DNA from: Lachnospiraceae bacterium
Lineage (GTDB): Bacteria > Bacillota > Clostridia > Lachnospirales > Lachnospiraceae
Assembly (NCBI GenBank): GCA_019424135.1
Contig: JAHYZZ010000034.1
Location: forward strand, 1 to 10,940
Direction: 5' to 3'
Length of the DNA: 10,940 nt
In this document: piece by piece, positions 1-6,605 of the stretch
Layout: every line of letters begins with the position of its first letter
Numbering within the stretch: position 1 is the stretch's first letter
The notes under the pieces: model-generated
What the model saw: the letters and a program-made list of their open reading frames with translations, nothing else
What the model was told of the DNA's origin: nothing
Database searches by the model: none
Position numbers and translations under genes: made by a program

Positions 1-116
1 CGACATCTTTCGATGTCTGTCTCTGAATTATTCTTCTCAAAAGAATCTTCAGGGTTGTTGTCTATTATTCAGTTATCAAAGTTCTTTGTGTTTCTGCTGT
101 TTTCGACAGCCATATT
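1..116 (-). other. Probable pre-rRNA (stable RNA) leader, running off the left edge
   Basis: This is the segment transcribed leftward from the two promoters at 117-269. No ORF starts here. On the minus strand, positions 87-70 hold a box (GAACTTTGATAACTG) resembling the CTTTGAAAAC antitermination/boxA-like sequence found in Firmicute rRNA leaders and spacers. At 2-17 there is a 6-bp hairpin (GACATC arms) whose minus-strand RNA loop is GAAA, a GNRA tetraloop. Strong tandem promoters, a boxA-like site and a structured non-coding leader together suggest a 16S rRNA operon starting just beyond position 1. A tRNA operon is the alternative. The RNA gene itself is not in the window, so this rests on inference. 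Confidence 0.55.
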
Positions 117-165
117 AGAATATCACATCTTCAAGCTCTTGTCAACAGCTTTTTTTATTTTTTTT
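117..165 (-). promoter_or_regulatory. Strong promoter P2 (proximal) of putative rRNA operon
   Basis: On the minus strand the -35 box is TTGACA (145-140), the spacer is exactly 17 bp, and the -10 box is TATTCT (122-117). An A-rich tract (165-150) lies directly upstream of the -35 and fits an UP element. The sequence just after the -10 (AATATGGCTGTCG) closely matches the one after P1. A perfect -35, ideal spacing and an A-tract are typical of rRNA promoters. Confidence 0.8.
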
Positions 166-221
166 CGCTGTCCTTTCTTGTAAGCTGCGCTCCCACGCCG
201 CTCAACTGCGACAGCTGTGTT

Positions 222-269
222 AGAATATCATGTATTTAGAAAAATGTCAACACTTTTTTTCATTTTTTT
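222..269 (-). promoter_or_regulatory. Strong promoter P1 (distal) of putative rRNA operon
   Basis: On the minus strand the -35 box is TTGACA (250-245), the spacer is 17 bp, and the -10 box is TATTCT (227-222). An A-tract (269-254) lies upstream. The start-site region (AACACAGCTGTCG) is nearly the same as after P2, so P1 and P2 look like a duplicated promoter module about 105 bp apart. The A-tract begins only about 11 bp after the radA stop codon. Confidence 0.8.
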
Positions 270-280
270 GATATCTAATT

Positions 281-1660
281 TTACAGCATATTAATCACCT
301 GGTTCACCGAACGGACTCCCACCACCGAAATTCCCATCTTATCCATTGGTTCACCGAACGCCTTCATGGATACCTCAGGAATAATACAAGTCTTAAATCC
401 AAGCTTTCTAGCTTCCGCTACTCTTTGTTCCGGCATAGAAACCGCGCGAACTTCGCCGCTAAGGCCTACTTCGCCAAACACAATGGTGTCTTCCGGAACC
501 GCCCTGTTTTTATAGCTGGAAGCAATCGCCAGCACGATCCCCAGATCCGCAGCCGGTTCATTCATCCGAATTCCACCGGCAATATTGACATAAGCATCAT
601 AATTTGACAAGGGCAGCCCAGAACGCTTTTCCAAAACTGCCATCAGAAGATTAACCCGGTTATAATCTAATCCGGCAGCCGTCCTCCGTGGCATGCCAAA
701 ATTACTTCGGCATACCAATGCCTGGATTTCCATTAGAATAGGACGGGTTCCCTCCAGTGCACAGGCCACCACAGAACCAGCTGCATTTTCCGGTCTGCCG
801 CTAAGCATAAATTCTGAGGGATTTTCCACCTCTGCCAGCCCCTCCCGGCGCATCTCAAACACACCGATCTCATTTGTCGAGCCAAATCGGTTTTTTACTC
901 CCCGCAAAATTCGATAAGAGGCATGACGGTCTCCCTCGAAATATAGAACCGTATCCACCATATGCTCCAACACCCGCGGACCTGCCACCGTTCCTTCTTT
1001 GGTCACATGGCCGACAATGAAAATCGCAATATTCATTCCTTTTGCCAACTGCATCAGTACATTCGTAGATTCTCTCACCTGTGACACGCTTCCAGGAGCC
1101 GAAGTCACTTCCGCGTTATACATAGTCTGTATCGAATCAATGACTACAATATCCGGTTTTTGTCTCTCAATCGTCTGCCGGATCAGATCCAGATTCGTCT
1201 CACACAAAAGATAAAGAGAGTCTGAAAACCTTCCCATTCGGTCAGCTCTAAGCTTGATCTGTTTTAATGATTCCTCCCCGGAAATATATAGTACCTTTTT
1301 TGCCATATCCGAAAGCCTTTGACATACTTGTAGAAGAAGGGTGGATTTACCAATTCCTGGGTCGCCTCCCACCAGTACCAACGACCCCTGGACGATCCCT
1401 CCGCCTAATACACGATCCAGTTCACCAATACCTGTCCGGATCCTCTCATCTTCTTCGGCTGTGATGCTGGACAGCGTCACAACATTGGAAGATGCACTTC
1501 TTCCTGTTTCAGTCTTTCCAGCTGTAATTCCCTTTAACACCGTCACTCTTTCTTCCACGAAGGTATTCCACTCTTTACAAGCCGGGCACTGCCCCAGCCA
1601 CTTGCTCTCCTCATGTCCACAATTCTGACAGAAAAATACGGTTTTCTTTGCTTTTGCCAT
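281..1660 (-). CDS. radA: DNA repair protein RadA (Sms)
   Basis: RadA is a RecA-like, hexameric, DnaB-type helicase that promotes branch migration of recombination intermediates and helps repair stalled forks. In the 459-residue protein a four-cysteine zinc finger lies at C11, C14, C25 and C28. Walker A (GGDPGIGKST) is at about 98-107 and Walker B (IVVIDS) at about 171-176. The RadA signature KNRFG is at 256-260, and an inactive Lon-protease-like domain fills about 295-459. Length and domain order are those of the family. The start is ATG at 1660, 6 nt after GGGGAGG. An ATG five codons upstream sits inside this ribosome binding site and is unlikely to be used. The gene has its own likely promoter and follows a terminator, so it is probably separable from the clpC group. 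No terminator is visible after its stop. Confidence 0.97.
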   Translation of the reverse strand: MAKAKKTVFFCQNCGHEESKWLGQCPACKEWNTFVEERVTVLKGITAGKTETGRSASSNVVTLSSITAEEDERIRTGIGELDRVLGGGIVQGSLVLVGGDPGIGKSTLLLQVCQRLSDMAKKVLYISGEESLKQIKLRADRMGRFSDSLYLLCETNLDLIRQTIERQKPDIVVIDSIQTMYNAEVTSAPGSVSQVRESTNVLMQLAKGMNIAIFIVGHVTKEGTVAGPRVLEHMVDTVLYFEGDRHASYRILRGVKNRFGSTNEIGVFEMRREGLAEVENPSEFMLSGRPENAAGSVVACALEGTRPILMEIQALVCRSNFGMPRRTAAGLDYNRVNLLMAVLEKRSGLPLSNYDAYVNIAGGIRMNEPAADLGIVLAIASSYKNRAVPEDTIVFGEVGLSGEVRAVSMPEQRVAEARKLGFKTCIIPEVSMKAFGEPMDKMGISVVGVRSVNQVINML

Positions 1661-1693
1661 CTTAAGCCTCCCCATGAACGCGCATATCTATAT

Positions 1694-1722
1694 CGTATAT
1701 CATACCATTTCAAATGTAACAA
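1694..1722 (-). promoter_or_regulatory. Likely radA promoter, fused to the preceding terminator
   Basis: On the minus strand, TTGTTA (1722-1717), a 17-bp spacer and TATACG (1699-1694) form a promoter with an extended TG one base before the -10. The -35 shares bases with the end of the terminator hairpin at 1720-1747. The predicted untranslated leader would be about 27 nt, ending in the GGGGAGG site of radA. Confidence 0.45.
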
Positions 1723-1747
1723 GGCAGTCCGTTTGGGGACTGCCTTG
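1720..1747 (-). terminator. Stem-loop terminator between the 137-aa gene and radA
   Basis: A perfect 11-bp inverted repeat (CAAGGCAGTCC / GGACTGCCTTG) with a 6-nt loop begins 16 nt after the stop of the upstream minus-strand gene. The following tract on the minus strand is only moderately T-rich (TTACATTTG), so termination may be partial and allow some readthrough into radA. Confidence 0.65.
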
Positions 1748-1762
1748 CTGCTATTTCTGCTG

Positions 1763-2176
1763 CTATTTCTTGACGATCCTTATGGAAACCGCCTCTTCTT
1801 CTCCCAGTTCAACACTGACACTTAACTTACCGCTTAAGTTCGTTTTCATTTCTCCGATACTCGCCCCGTTCATGTACACTTCGTATTGCGTATCCGCCTC
1901 CATCTCCAGTGTAAACTGAGCATCCTTTGGCCCTGACACCTGGAAACTTACTTCTTCTTCGGATGCTCGGAACTTCTCAACCGCCGTTCCCGGCACCGAC
2001 TCATATACAAACATTCCGTTACGTTCCAGTTTCGTAATCTCTGCAAATGTCTTCACCTTGTAAATGTCCCCTTGATGCTCAAAGCCATCCAGCTTTGTCT
2101 TGCTCTCCAGCGTATAGTCTCCAAAGCTCAATGTTCCATCTGCTTCAGCTCTCAAAAGTTCTTTCACTGCTGCCAT
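1763..2176 (-). CDS. Conserved hypothetical protein, 137 aa, ClpC/RadA neighbour
   Basis: A small acidic soluble protein with no signal peptide and no membrane segment. The first half includes GDYTLESKTKLDGFEHQGD and a stretch around residues 55-65 (MFVYESVPGTAVEKF). The second half reads as beta strands (FTLEMEADTQYEVYMNG, then SGKLSVSVELGE) and suggests a small beta-sandwich. There are no catalytic motifs or cysteine clusters. From memory, close relatives in Lachnospiraceae are often labelled 'endosialidase', but nothing here supports a 137-residue sialidase and I do not adopt the name. The start is ATG at 2176, 8 nt after AGGAGG. The gene lies 55 bp after clpC on the same strand, so it could be cotranscribed with clpC or use the weak promoter at 2213-2241. 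Function unknown. Confidence 0.85.
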   Translation of the reverse strand: MAAVKELLRAEADGTLSFGDYTLESKTKLDGFEHQGDIYKVKTFAEITKLERNGMFVYESVPGTAVEKFRASEEEVSFQVSGPKDAQFTLEMEADTQYEVYMNGASIGEMKTNLSGKLSVSVELGEEEAVSIRIVKK

Positions 2177-2212
2177 GATAATATCCTCCTACGCTTCTTC
2201 ATTTGTACCCCT

Positions 2213-2241
2213 ATTATATCTTAAATCAAGGTTATTTTGTA
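2213..2241 (-). promoter_or_regulatory. Possible promoter for the 137-aa gene
   Basis: A perfect -10 hexamer TATAAT (minus strand 2218-2213) lies about 37 bp before the start codon. At 17 bp upstream the -35 (TACAAA, 2241-2236) is poor and overlaps the clpC stop region. The gene may therefore have an internal promoter or simply be read from clpC. No terminator hairpin is visible after clpC. Confidence 0.3.
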
Positions 2242-4670
2242 GCCTTTGTCATAAATTTTATTTCTTTTTTAGACATGCCTGCCACAACCTCAAAACCTTC
2301 CTTAATCTCACCTGCAAGCACTGCTTCTGCCAGCTTATCTTCCAGCTGGTTCTGCACTGCCCGGCGCAGAGGCCTGGCTCCATACTTCTGATCCGTACCA
2401 GTTTCTACAATATGTTTCTTGACGGAATCCCGAATTGTCAAGTGAATATTTAGCTGATCCTTGGCACGCTTAATCAGATCCTGGCACATCATACCAACAA
2501 TCTTTTTCATTTCCTCCTGAGTCAACGGATGGAATACAAGGATTTCATCGATCCGGTTTAAAAACTCTGGTCTAAAGATCAGTTTCACTTCATTCATAAC
2601 ATTACTCTTCATCCGCTTATAGTCCCCAGCTGCATCCTCTTTTACATTGAATCCCAGTTTCTTAGGGTCGATGATGGACTGGGCTCCCGCATTGGAAGTC
2701 ATAATGATCACCGTATTGCAAAAATCTACTTTTCTGCCCTGAGAATCTGTAATGTGTCCGTCATCCAACACTTGTAGAAGAATATTAAACACATCCGGAT
2801 GCGCTTTTTCAATTTCATCAAACAAAATCACCGAATACGGATGTCTGCGCACCTGCTCACTGAGCTGTCCCCCCTCTTCATGCCCCACATATCCCGGAGG
2901 AGAACCGATCATTTTAGATACGCTGTGCTTTTCCATATACTCGGACATATCAACACGGATCATTGCATCTTCTGTCCCAAACAAAGCCTCAGCCAATGCC
3001 TTAGAAAGCTCTGTCTTTCCCACACCCGTAGGACCCAGAAACAGGAATGACCCAATCGGACGCTTCGGATCTTTCAGACCCACTCTTCCTCTCTTAATGG
3101 AACGGGCCACCGCCAAAACGGCCTCATTCTGCCCCACTACGCGCTTATGAAGCGTCTTTTCCAGACGATTCAAACGAGTGCTCTCAGACTCAGCCAGCTT
3201 TTTCACCGGTATCTTCGTCCACTGGGATACCACTTCCGCAATATCCTCCTCTGTGACTGTCAGCTTCTTTCCGGCATTTTTCTGATGAAAATGCTTTTTT
3301 TGCTGCGCCAGCTTTTTCAAAGACTCTTCCCGTTCCTTCCGAAGCAAAGATGCCTCTGCCACATCTCCCCGTACCAGCGCATCTTCCAGATCCATCCCAA
3401 GCTCCTGAGAAGTCTTTTCCAGATCAAAAATCTTTTCTGGGACACGAAACCCTTTCAGGCTCACCTTAGAACAAGCCTCATCCAACACGTCGATGGCCTT
3501 ATCTGGAAGAAACCGGTCACTGATATATCGCGCCGACATTTTGACCGCCGCCTGAAGAGCCTCTTCTTCAATCTTCACATGGTGATGAGCTTCATATCTG
3601 GAGCTAAGTCCCTCCAAAATCTTCAGGCATTGTTCTTCGGAAGGCTCTTCTACGGTAATTGGCTGGAAACGCCGCTCCAGAGCTGCATCTTTTTCAATAT
3701 ATTTCCGGTATTCACCAATAGTCGTCGCTCCAATCAGCTGCAACTCTCCTCGGGCCAGTGACGGTTTCAGAATATTAGACGCATCCATAGCACCTTCTGC
3801 GCCTCCGGCTCCTATAATCGTATGCACTTCATCCAAAAAGAGAATGACATTTCCTGCCGCCTTCACCTCCTGGATCAAACGTTTCATCCTCTCTTCAAAC
3901 TCTCCTCTATACTTAGAACCAGCAATCATAGCTGCCAGATCCATCGTCAAAATCCTCTTATCTTTCATACCGTCCGGTACGACTCCTGCTGCAATCTGAG
4001 CAGCCAGCCCTTCAATGACCGCCGTCTTTCCAACCCCAGGTTCTCCCACCAGACAAGGATTATTCTTGGTCCTGCGGCTTAACACCTGCATCAGACGTCC
4101 AATCTCATCCTCTCTTCCTATCACCGGATCCAGTTTCCCTTCTGCCGCCTGAGCAGTCAGATCTGTTCCAAACTGGCTTAACACACCTTCCTTTCCTCGT
4201 CCGGCCTCCTGGGCAAGTTCTTCTTGATATTCTTTGGGATCCACTCCCAGCACATCAAGAATCTCCTGGTATACCTTCTGCAGATTGATATTCAAGGTCA
4301 AAAGAATCCTGCATGCAACACAGTCTACATCACGCATCAGGGCCAGCAGCATATGCTCTGTCCCGATTTCTTCTGAGCGAAAACGCAGTGCCTCTTCTTT
4401 ACTGTCTTCCAATATATATGCAAGCCTGGGACTGATCTCCGGGCGATATGCAACAGCCATATCACCCACTGGAGAAACCAGTTCTTCCATCACTTTTAAA
4501 ATTCGTCCTTCCTCCACTCCATTCGCATCCAGAATCTGACCTGCGACACCGGTATAAATCTGTCTTAAACCAATCAGGAGATGCTCTGTCCCAATATACG
4601 GGTGATTCATTCCCTTCGCTGTTTTCTCAGCAATCTTTAATACTTCATTAGCCTGTCGTGTATAGTTCAT
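2232..4670 (-). CDS. clpC: ATP-dependent Clp protease ATP-binding subunit ClpC
   Basis: An AAA+ unfoldase that feeds substrates to ClpP in the cytoplasm. At 812 residues it has the usual ClpC length. Two Clp N repeats occupy about 1-140. D1 carries Walker A GEPGVGKT (209-216), Walker B VILFLDE (275-281) and arginine fingers (R333, R334). A short UVR-type middle domain lies at about 415-465, which separates ClpC from ClpB. D2 carries Walker A GPTGVGKT (546-553), Walker B VILFDE (614-619) and sensor 2 GARPLRR (764-770). The tripeptide LGF (672-674) fits the ClpP-docking loop. E29 and E105, both in GTEH motifs, match the two glutamates of B. subtilis ClpC (E32, E106) that bind phosphoarginine. 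ATG at 4670 lies 8 bp after the gntR stop with its GGAAAGGAA site inside gntR, so translation is probably coupled. No mcsA, mcsB or ctsR is in the window. Confidence 0.96.
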   Translation of the reverse strand: MNYTRQANEVLKIAEKTAKGMNHPYIGTEHLLIGLRQIYTGVAGQILDANGVEEGRILKVMEELVSPVGDMAVAYRPEISPRLAYILEDSKEEALRFRSEEIGTEHMLLALMRDVDCVACRILLTLNINLQKVYQEILDVLGVDPKEYQEELAQEAGRGKEGVLSQFGTDLTAQAAEGKLDPVIGREDEIGRLMQVLSRRTKNNPCLVGEPGVGKTAVIEGLAAQIAAGVVPDGMKDKRILTMDLAAMIAGSKYRGEFEERMKRLIQEVKAAGNVILFLDEVHTIIGAGGAEGAMDASNILKPSLARGELQLIGATTIGEYRKYIEKDAALERRFQPITVEEPSEEQCLKILEGLSSRYEAHHHVKIEEEALQAAVKMSARYISDRFLPDKAIDVLDEACSKVSLKGFRVPEKIFDLEKTSQELGMDLEDALVRGDVAEASLLRKEREESLKKLAQQKKHFHQKNAGKKLTVTEEDIAEVVSQWTKIPVKKLAESESTRLNRLEKTLHKRVVGQNEAVLAVARSIKRGRVGLKDPKRPIGSFLFLGPTGVGKTELSKALAEALFGTEDAMIRVDMSEYMEKHSVSKMIGSPPGYVGHEEGGQLSEQVRRHPYSVILFDEIEKAHPDVFNILLQVLDDGHITDSQGRKVDFCNTVIIMTSNAGAQSIIDPKKLGFNVKEDAAGDYKRMKSNVMNEVKLIFRPEFLNRIDEILVFHPLTQEEMKKIVGMMCQDLIKRAKDQLNIHLTIRDSVKKHIVETGTDQKYGARPLRRAVQNQLEDKLAEAVLAGEIKEGFEVVAGMSKKEIKFMTKATK

Positions 4671-4678
4671 GTTGTCTG

Positions 4679-5053
4679 CTATTCCTTTCCATACTCATCA
4701 AAAATATCATCCACCAGGGCATGTACCTCTTCTCGTGAAATATTCTTACAGCACCCTTTAGCCAGCAGGATTCTCAAATTTTCCCGCATCTTAATGAGCG
4801 ATTCTGCCTTATCGATATCCAAGGCGATCACCGCTCCCCTTCTGCGATCCAGACGGATAAATCCTTCCTGCTTTAATACAGTATACGCCTTGTTAACTGT
4901 GTGCATATTAATGCCTACGGTATCCGCGAGCTGGCGCACTGACGGCAGCGTATCACCCTCCTTGATCAGATCCATAGCGATTCCCAGGATAATCTGATTC
5001 TGCAGCTGCACATAAAGCGCCTCTTCACTATTAAAATCAATCTCTATCATCAT
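4679..5053 (-). CDS. GntR-family (YtrA-type) transcriptional regulator
   Basis: A DNA-binding regulator of about 124 residues. A GntR winged helix covers roughly residues 10-78, with YVQLQNQIILG, then LPSVRQLADTVGINMHTVNK as recognition region and a wing ending RLDRRRGAVI. Only about 45 residues follow, which is the short C-terminus of the YtrA subfamily rather than a FadR- or HutC-type ligand domain. The start is taken as the first of two adjacent ATGs (5053 or 5050), after GGGTGAAG. A longer frame from TTG at 5113 would begin upstream of the predicted transcript start and is rejected. It precedes clpC by 8 bp. YtrA regulators usually control their own operon, so it probably represses gntR-clpC. 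The effector is unknown. Confidence 0.88.
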   Translation of the reverse strand: MMIEIDFNSEEALYVQLQNQIILGIAMDLIKEGDTLPSVRQLADTVGINMHTVNKAYTVLKQEGFIRLDRRRGAVIALDIDKAESLIKMRENLRILLAKGCCKNISREEVHALVDDIFDEYGKE

Positions 5054-5089
5054 ATGCTTCACCCGCTTTTGTATCCCTCTTTCTTCATT

Positions 5090-5110
5090 TGTTATATTTG
5101 CAGTATAACA
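5090..5110. promoter_or_regulatory. Candidate GntR operator
   Basis: A perfect 7-bp inverted repeat, TGTTATA (5090-5096) and TATAACA (5104-5110), with a 7-bp centre. It covers the -10 box of the predicted gntR-clpC promoter (5102-5107). Position and symmetry fit a dimeric GntR repressor acting on its own operon. Confidence 0.5.
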
Positions 5111-5130
5111 CAACTAAAAGGAGCTTACAA
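5102..5130 (-). promoter_or_regulatory. gntR-clpC promoter
   Basis: On the minus strand, -35 TTGTAA (5130-5125), a 17-bp spacer and -10 TATACT (5107-5102). The transcript would start near 5095, about 40 nt before the gntR ATG. The -35 is built from the 3' arm of the ald terminator hairpin. No CtsR-type GGTCAAA repeat or CIRCE element is seen here. Confidence 0.6.
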
Positions 5131-5150
5131 CCGAAATTGTAAGCCCCTTT
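5112..5150 (-). terminator. Intrinsic terminator of ald
   Basis: Two 14-nt arms (5150-5137 and 5130-5117) surround a 6-nt loop. In minus-strand RNA all 14 positions pair, with one G-U wobble. Read on the plus strand the same position is an A-C mismatch, so the hairpin suits leftward transcripts. A short T run follows (TTTTAGTTGTG). It lies about 45 bp after the ald stop. Confidence 0.75.
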
Positions 5151-5195
5151 CTGCAACTTGAAGGAATTAAGTTTGGAAATGTCTGAATTTGTCTT

Positions 5196-6314
5196 TTAGC
5201 AAAGAGTCTTAATGTCTGTATATTCATAGCAGTCGAAGCTGTCTGCCACGTTCTTGCATGTCAGCTTTCCGTCATAAGTATTGATTGCGGAATAAATAAC
5301 TTCATTATCCTTACATGCCTGCTCCAATCCTTTATTTGCAATCTGAATACCGTAACTTACGGTCGCATTGGTCAGTGCAATGGTGGAAGTTCTTGGAACT
5401 GCACCCGGCATATTTCCTACACAATAGTGAACGACACCATCTTCAATAAAGATCGGATCATCATGGTATGTAACCTTCGTCGTCTCTCCACATCCGCCCT
5501 GATCAACAGCCACGTCTACGAATACTGCTCCTGGTTTCATCTCTTTTAAGTATTTTTTCTTAAAGATCTTCGGAGCTGCTTTTCCAGGAATCAAAACGGA
5601 TCCGATGACAAGATCAGCTTCCTTTACAGATTTTTCAATGTTTGCATCGTTCGAAACAAGAGTCTGAACACGTGCGCCAAACAGGTCATCCAGATAAGCA
5701 AGTCTTGGAAGACTAATGTCCAGAATCGTTACATTAGCACCCATTCCCACTGCAATCTTGCAGGCGTTAGTTCCTACATTTCCGCCTCCAAGGATGACAA
5801 TATTCGCCTTCGGGGTTCCAGGAACACCTGCCAGAAGAACTCCTTCTCCTCCGAATCTCTTCTCCAGATATTTTGCGCCTTCTTGGATACTCAGTCGACC
5901 TGCGATCTGGCTCATCGGTGCCAGCAGCGGAAGTCCGCCCTGCCTTGGATCAAACAGTGTCTCATAAGCGACACCTTTTACTTTCCCATTCAAAAGAGCA
6001 TCTGTCTGCGGTTTATCAGCTGCCAGATGAAGATATGTATAAAGAATCAGTCCTTCATGGAATAATGGATATTCTTCTGGAAGAGGCTCTTTTACCTTAA
6101 TCATCATCTCAACCGTATCCCATACTTCTTTCGCAGTATCAATCATTTTTGCGCCTGCCGCTTCATACTCTGCATCTGTAAATCCAGAACCAAGTCCAGC
6201 GCCTTTTTCGATATAAACCTCATGCCCTGCGCCTGCGTAAATCTTAACATTATCCGGTGTCATACCAACTCGGAATTCATTATTTTTGATCTCTTTTACA
6301 CATCCTACTTTCAA
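5196..6314 (-). CDS. ald: Alanine dehydrogenase
   Basis: Catalyses the reversible NAD-dependent oxidative deamination of L-alanine to pyruvate and ammonium in the cytoplasm, linking alanine use or formation to NADH and nitrogen balance. The 372-residue length is standard. Family residues are in place: R15 (EFRVG), K75 (MIKVKEP) and H96 (YLHLAAD) of the substrate site, the Rossmann motif GGGNVG at 176-181, D199 at the end of the second Rossmann strand, D271 in DQGG, and the 300-310 loop NMPGAVPRTS. The start codon is TTG (6314-6312), 8 nt after AGGAGG. The protein begins MKVGCVKEIK as in other Ald proteins, so the TTG start is well supported. It is divergent from the RpiR regulator and ends in its own terminator, so it is monocistronic. 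Confidence 0.97.
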   Translation of the reverse strand: MKVGCVKEIKNNEFRVGMTPDNVKIYAGAGHEVYIEKGAGLGSGFTDAEYEAAGAKMIDTAKEVWDTVEMMIKVKEPLPEEYPLFHEGLILYTYLHLAADKPQTDALLNGKVKGVAYETLFDPRQGGLPLLAPMSQIAGRLSIQEGAKYLEKRFGGEGVLLAGVPGTPKANIVILGGGNVGTNACKIAVGMGANVTILDISLPRLAYLDDLFGARVQTLVSNDANIEKSVKEADLVIGSVLIPGKAAPKIFKKKYLKEMKPGAVFVDVAVDQGGCGETTKVTYHDDPIFIEDGVVHYCVGNMPGAVPRTSTIALTNATVSYGIQIANKGLEQACKDNEVIYSAINTYDGKLTCKNVADSFDCYEYTDIKTLC

Positions 6315-6605
6315 TGTCTTTCCCTCCTAATTCTCCTAAAATTGTGAATACATCGGCGCTCTCCGATGCCCGCTTCTTTCTGAACAATATTTTTCACTGT
6401 AATTACTTCTTTGAAGAATATTATTCATTTGTTTCTAAACTTATACTATCACAGGAATGTATAACATTCAATAAAAGTTATTTTTTTCACAAAACTTTTA
6501 TTTTGTTTTTTATTTGCTAATTGTTTTTACAATTTTGTTGCATATTTATGAATTTCATGATTAAATCTATATATAGGAAACAATAGAGTGGGGAGGACAG
6601 CAAGT
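6315..6605. promoter_or_regulatory. Divergent ald / rpiR intergenic control region
   Basis: An AT-rich region of about 290 bp without an ORF. It holds several short symmetric sequences: an ald-leader hairpin with CATCGG/CCGATG arms (6351-6368), TTCTT-TG-AAGAA (6407-6418), GAATGT-ATA-ACATTC (6455-6469), AATTGT-TTTT-ACAATT (6519-6534) and ATGAA-T-TTCAT (6548-6558). A TTTCTAA motif at 6432-6438 matches the core of the repeats ahead of the alpha-galactosidase. On the plus strand TTGCAT (6538-6543) and TTAAAT (6561-6566), 17 bp apart, could serve rpiR. For ald, TTGAAT (minus 6471-6466) overlaps the 6455-6469 palindrome, but no well-spaced -10 stands out. Which sites are functional is not known. 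No recognised riboswitch fold was seen. Confidence 0.4.

Noticed and set aside
3147..3761. Plus-strand open frame (204 aa) opposite clpC
   Set aside because: Antisense shadow of conserved ClpC sequence, including the middle domain and D1. No ribosome binding site and no recognisable motifs.
5054..5113. Longer N-terminus of the GntR protein from a TTG start
   Set aside because: It would start upstream of the predicted transcript start and within the operator/-10 region. The paired ATGs at 5053/5050 have a usable ribosome binding site and fit the family start.
6588..6605. Upstream GTG start for the RpiR regulator
   Set aside because: That GTG is immediately followed by the GGGAGG ribosome binding site serving the GTG at 6606, so it is an extension artefact.
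6315..6605. Riboswitch or T-box in the ald/rpiR spacer
   Set aside because: Only short isolated palindromes are present. No conserved multi-stem core or T-box sequence was recognised.
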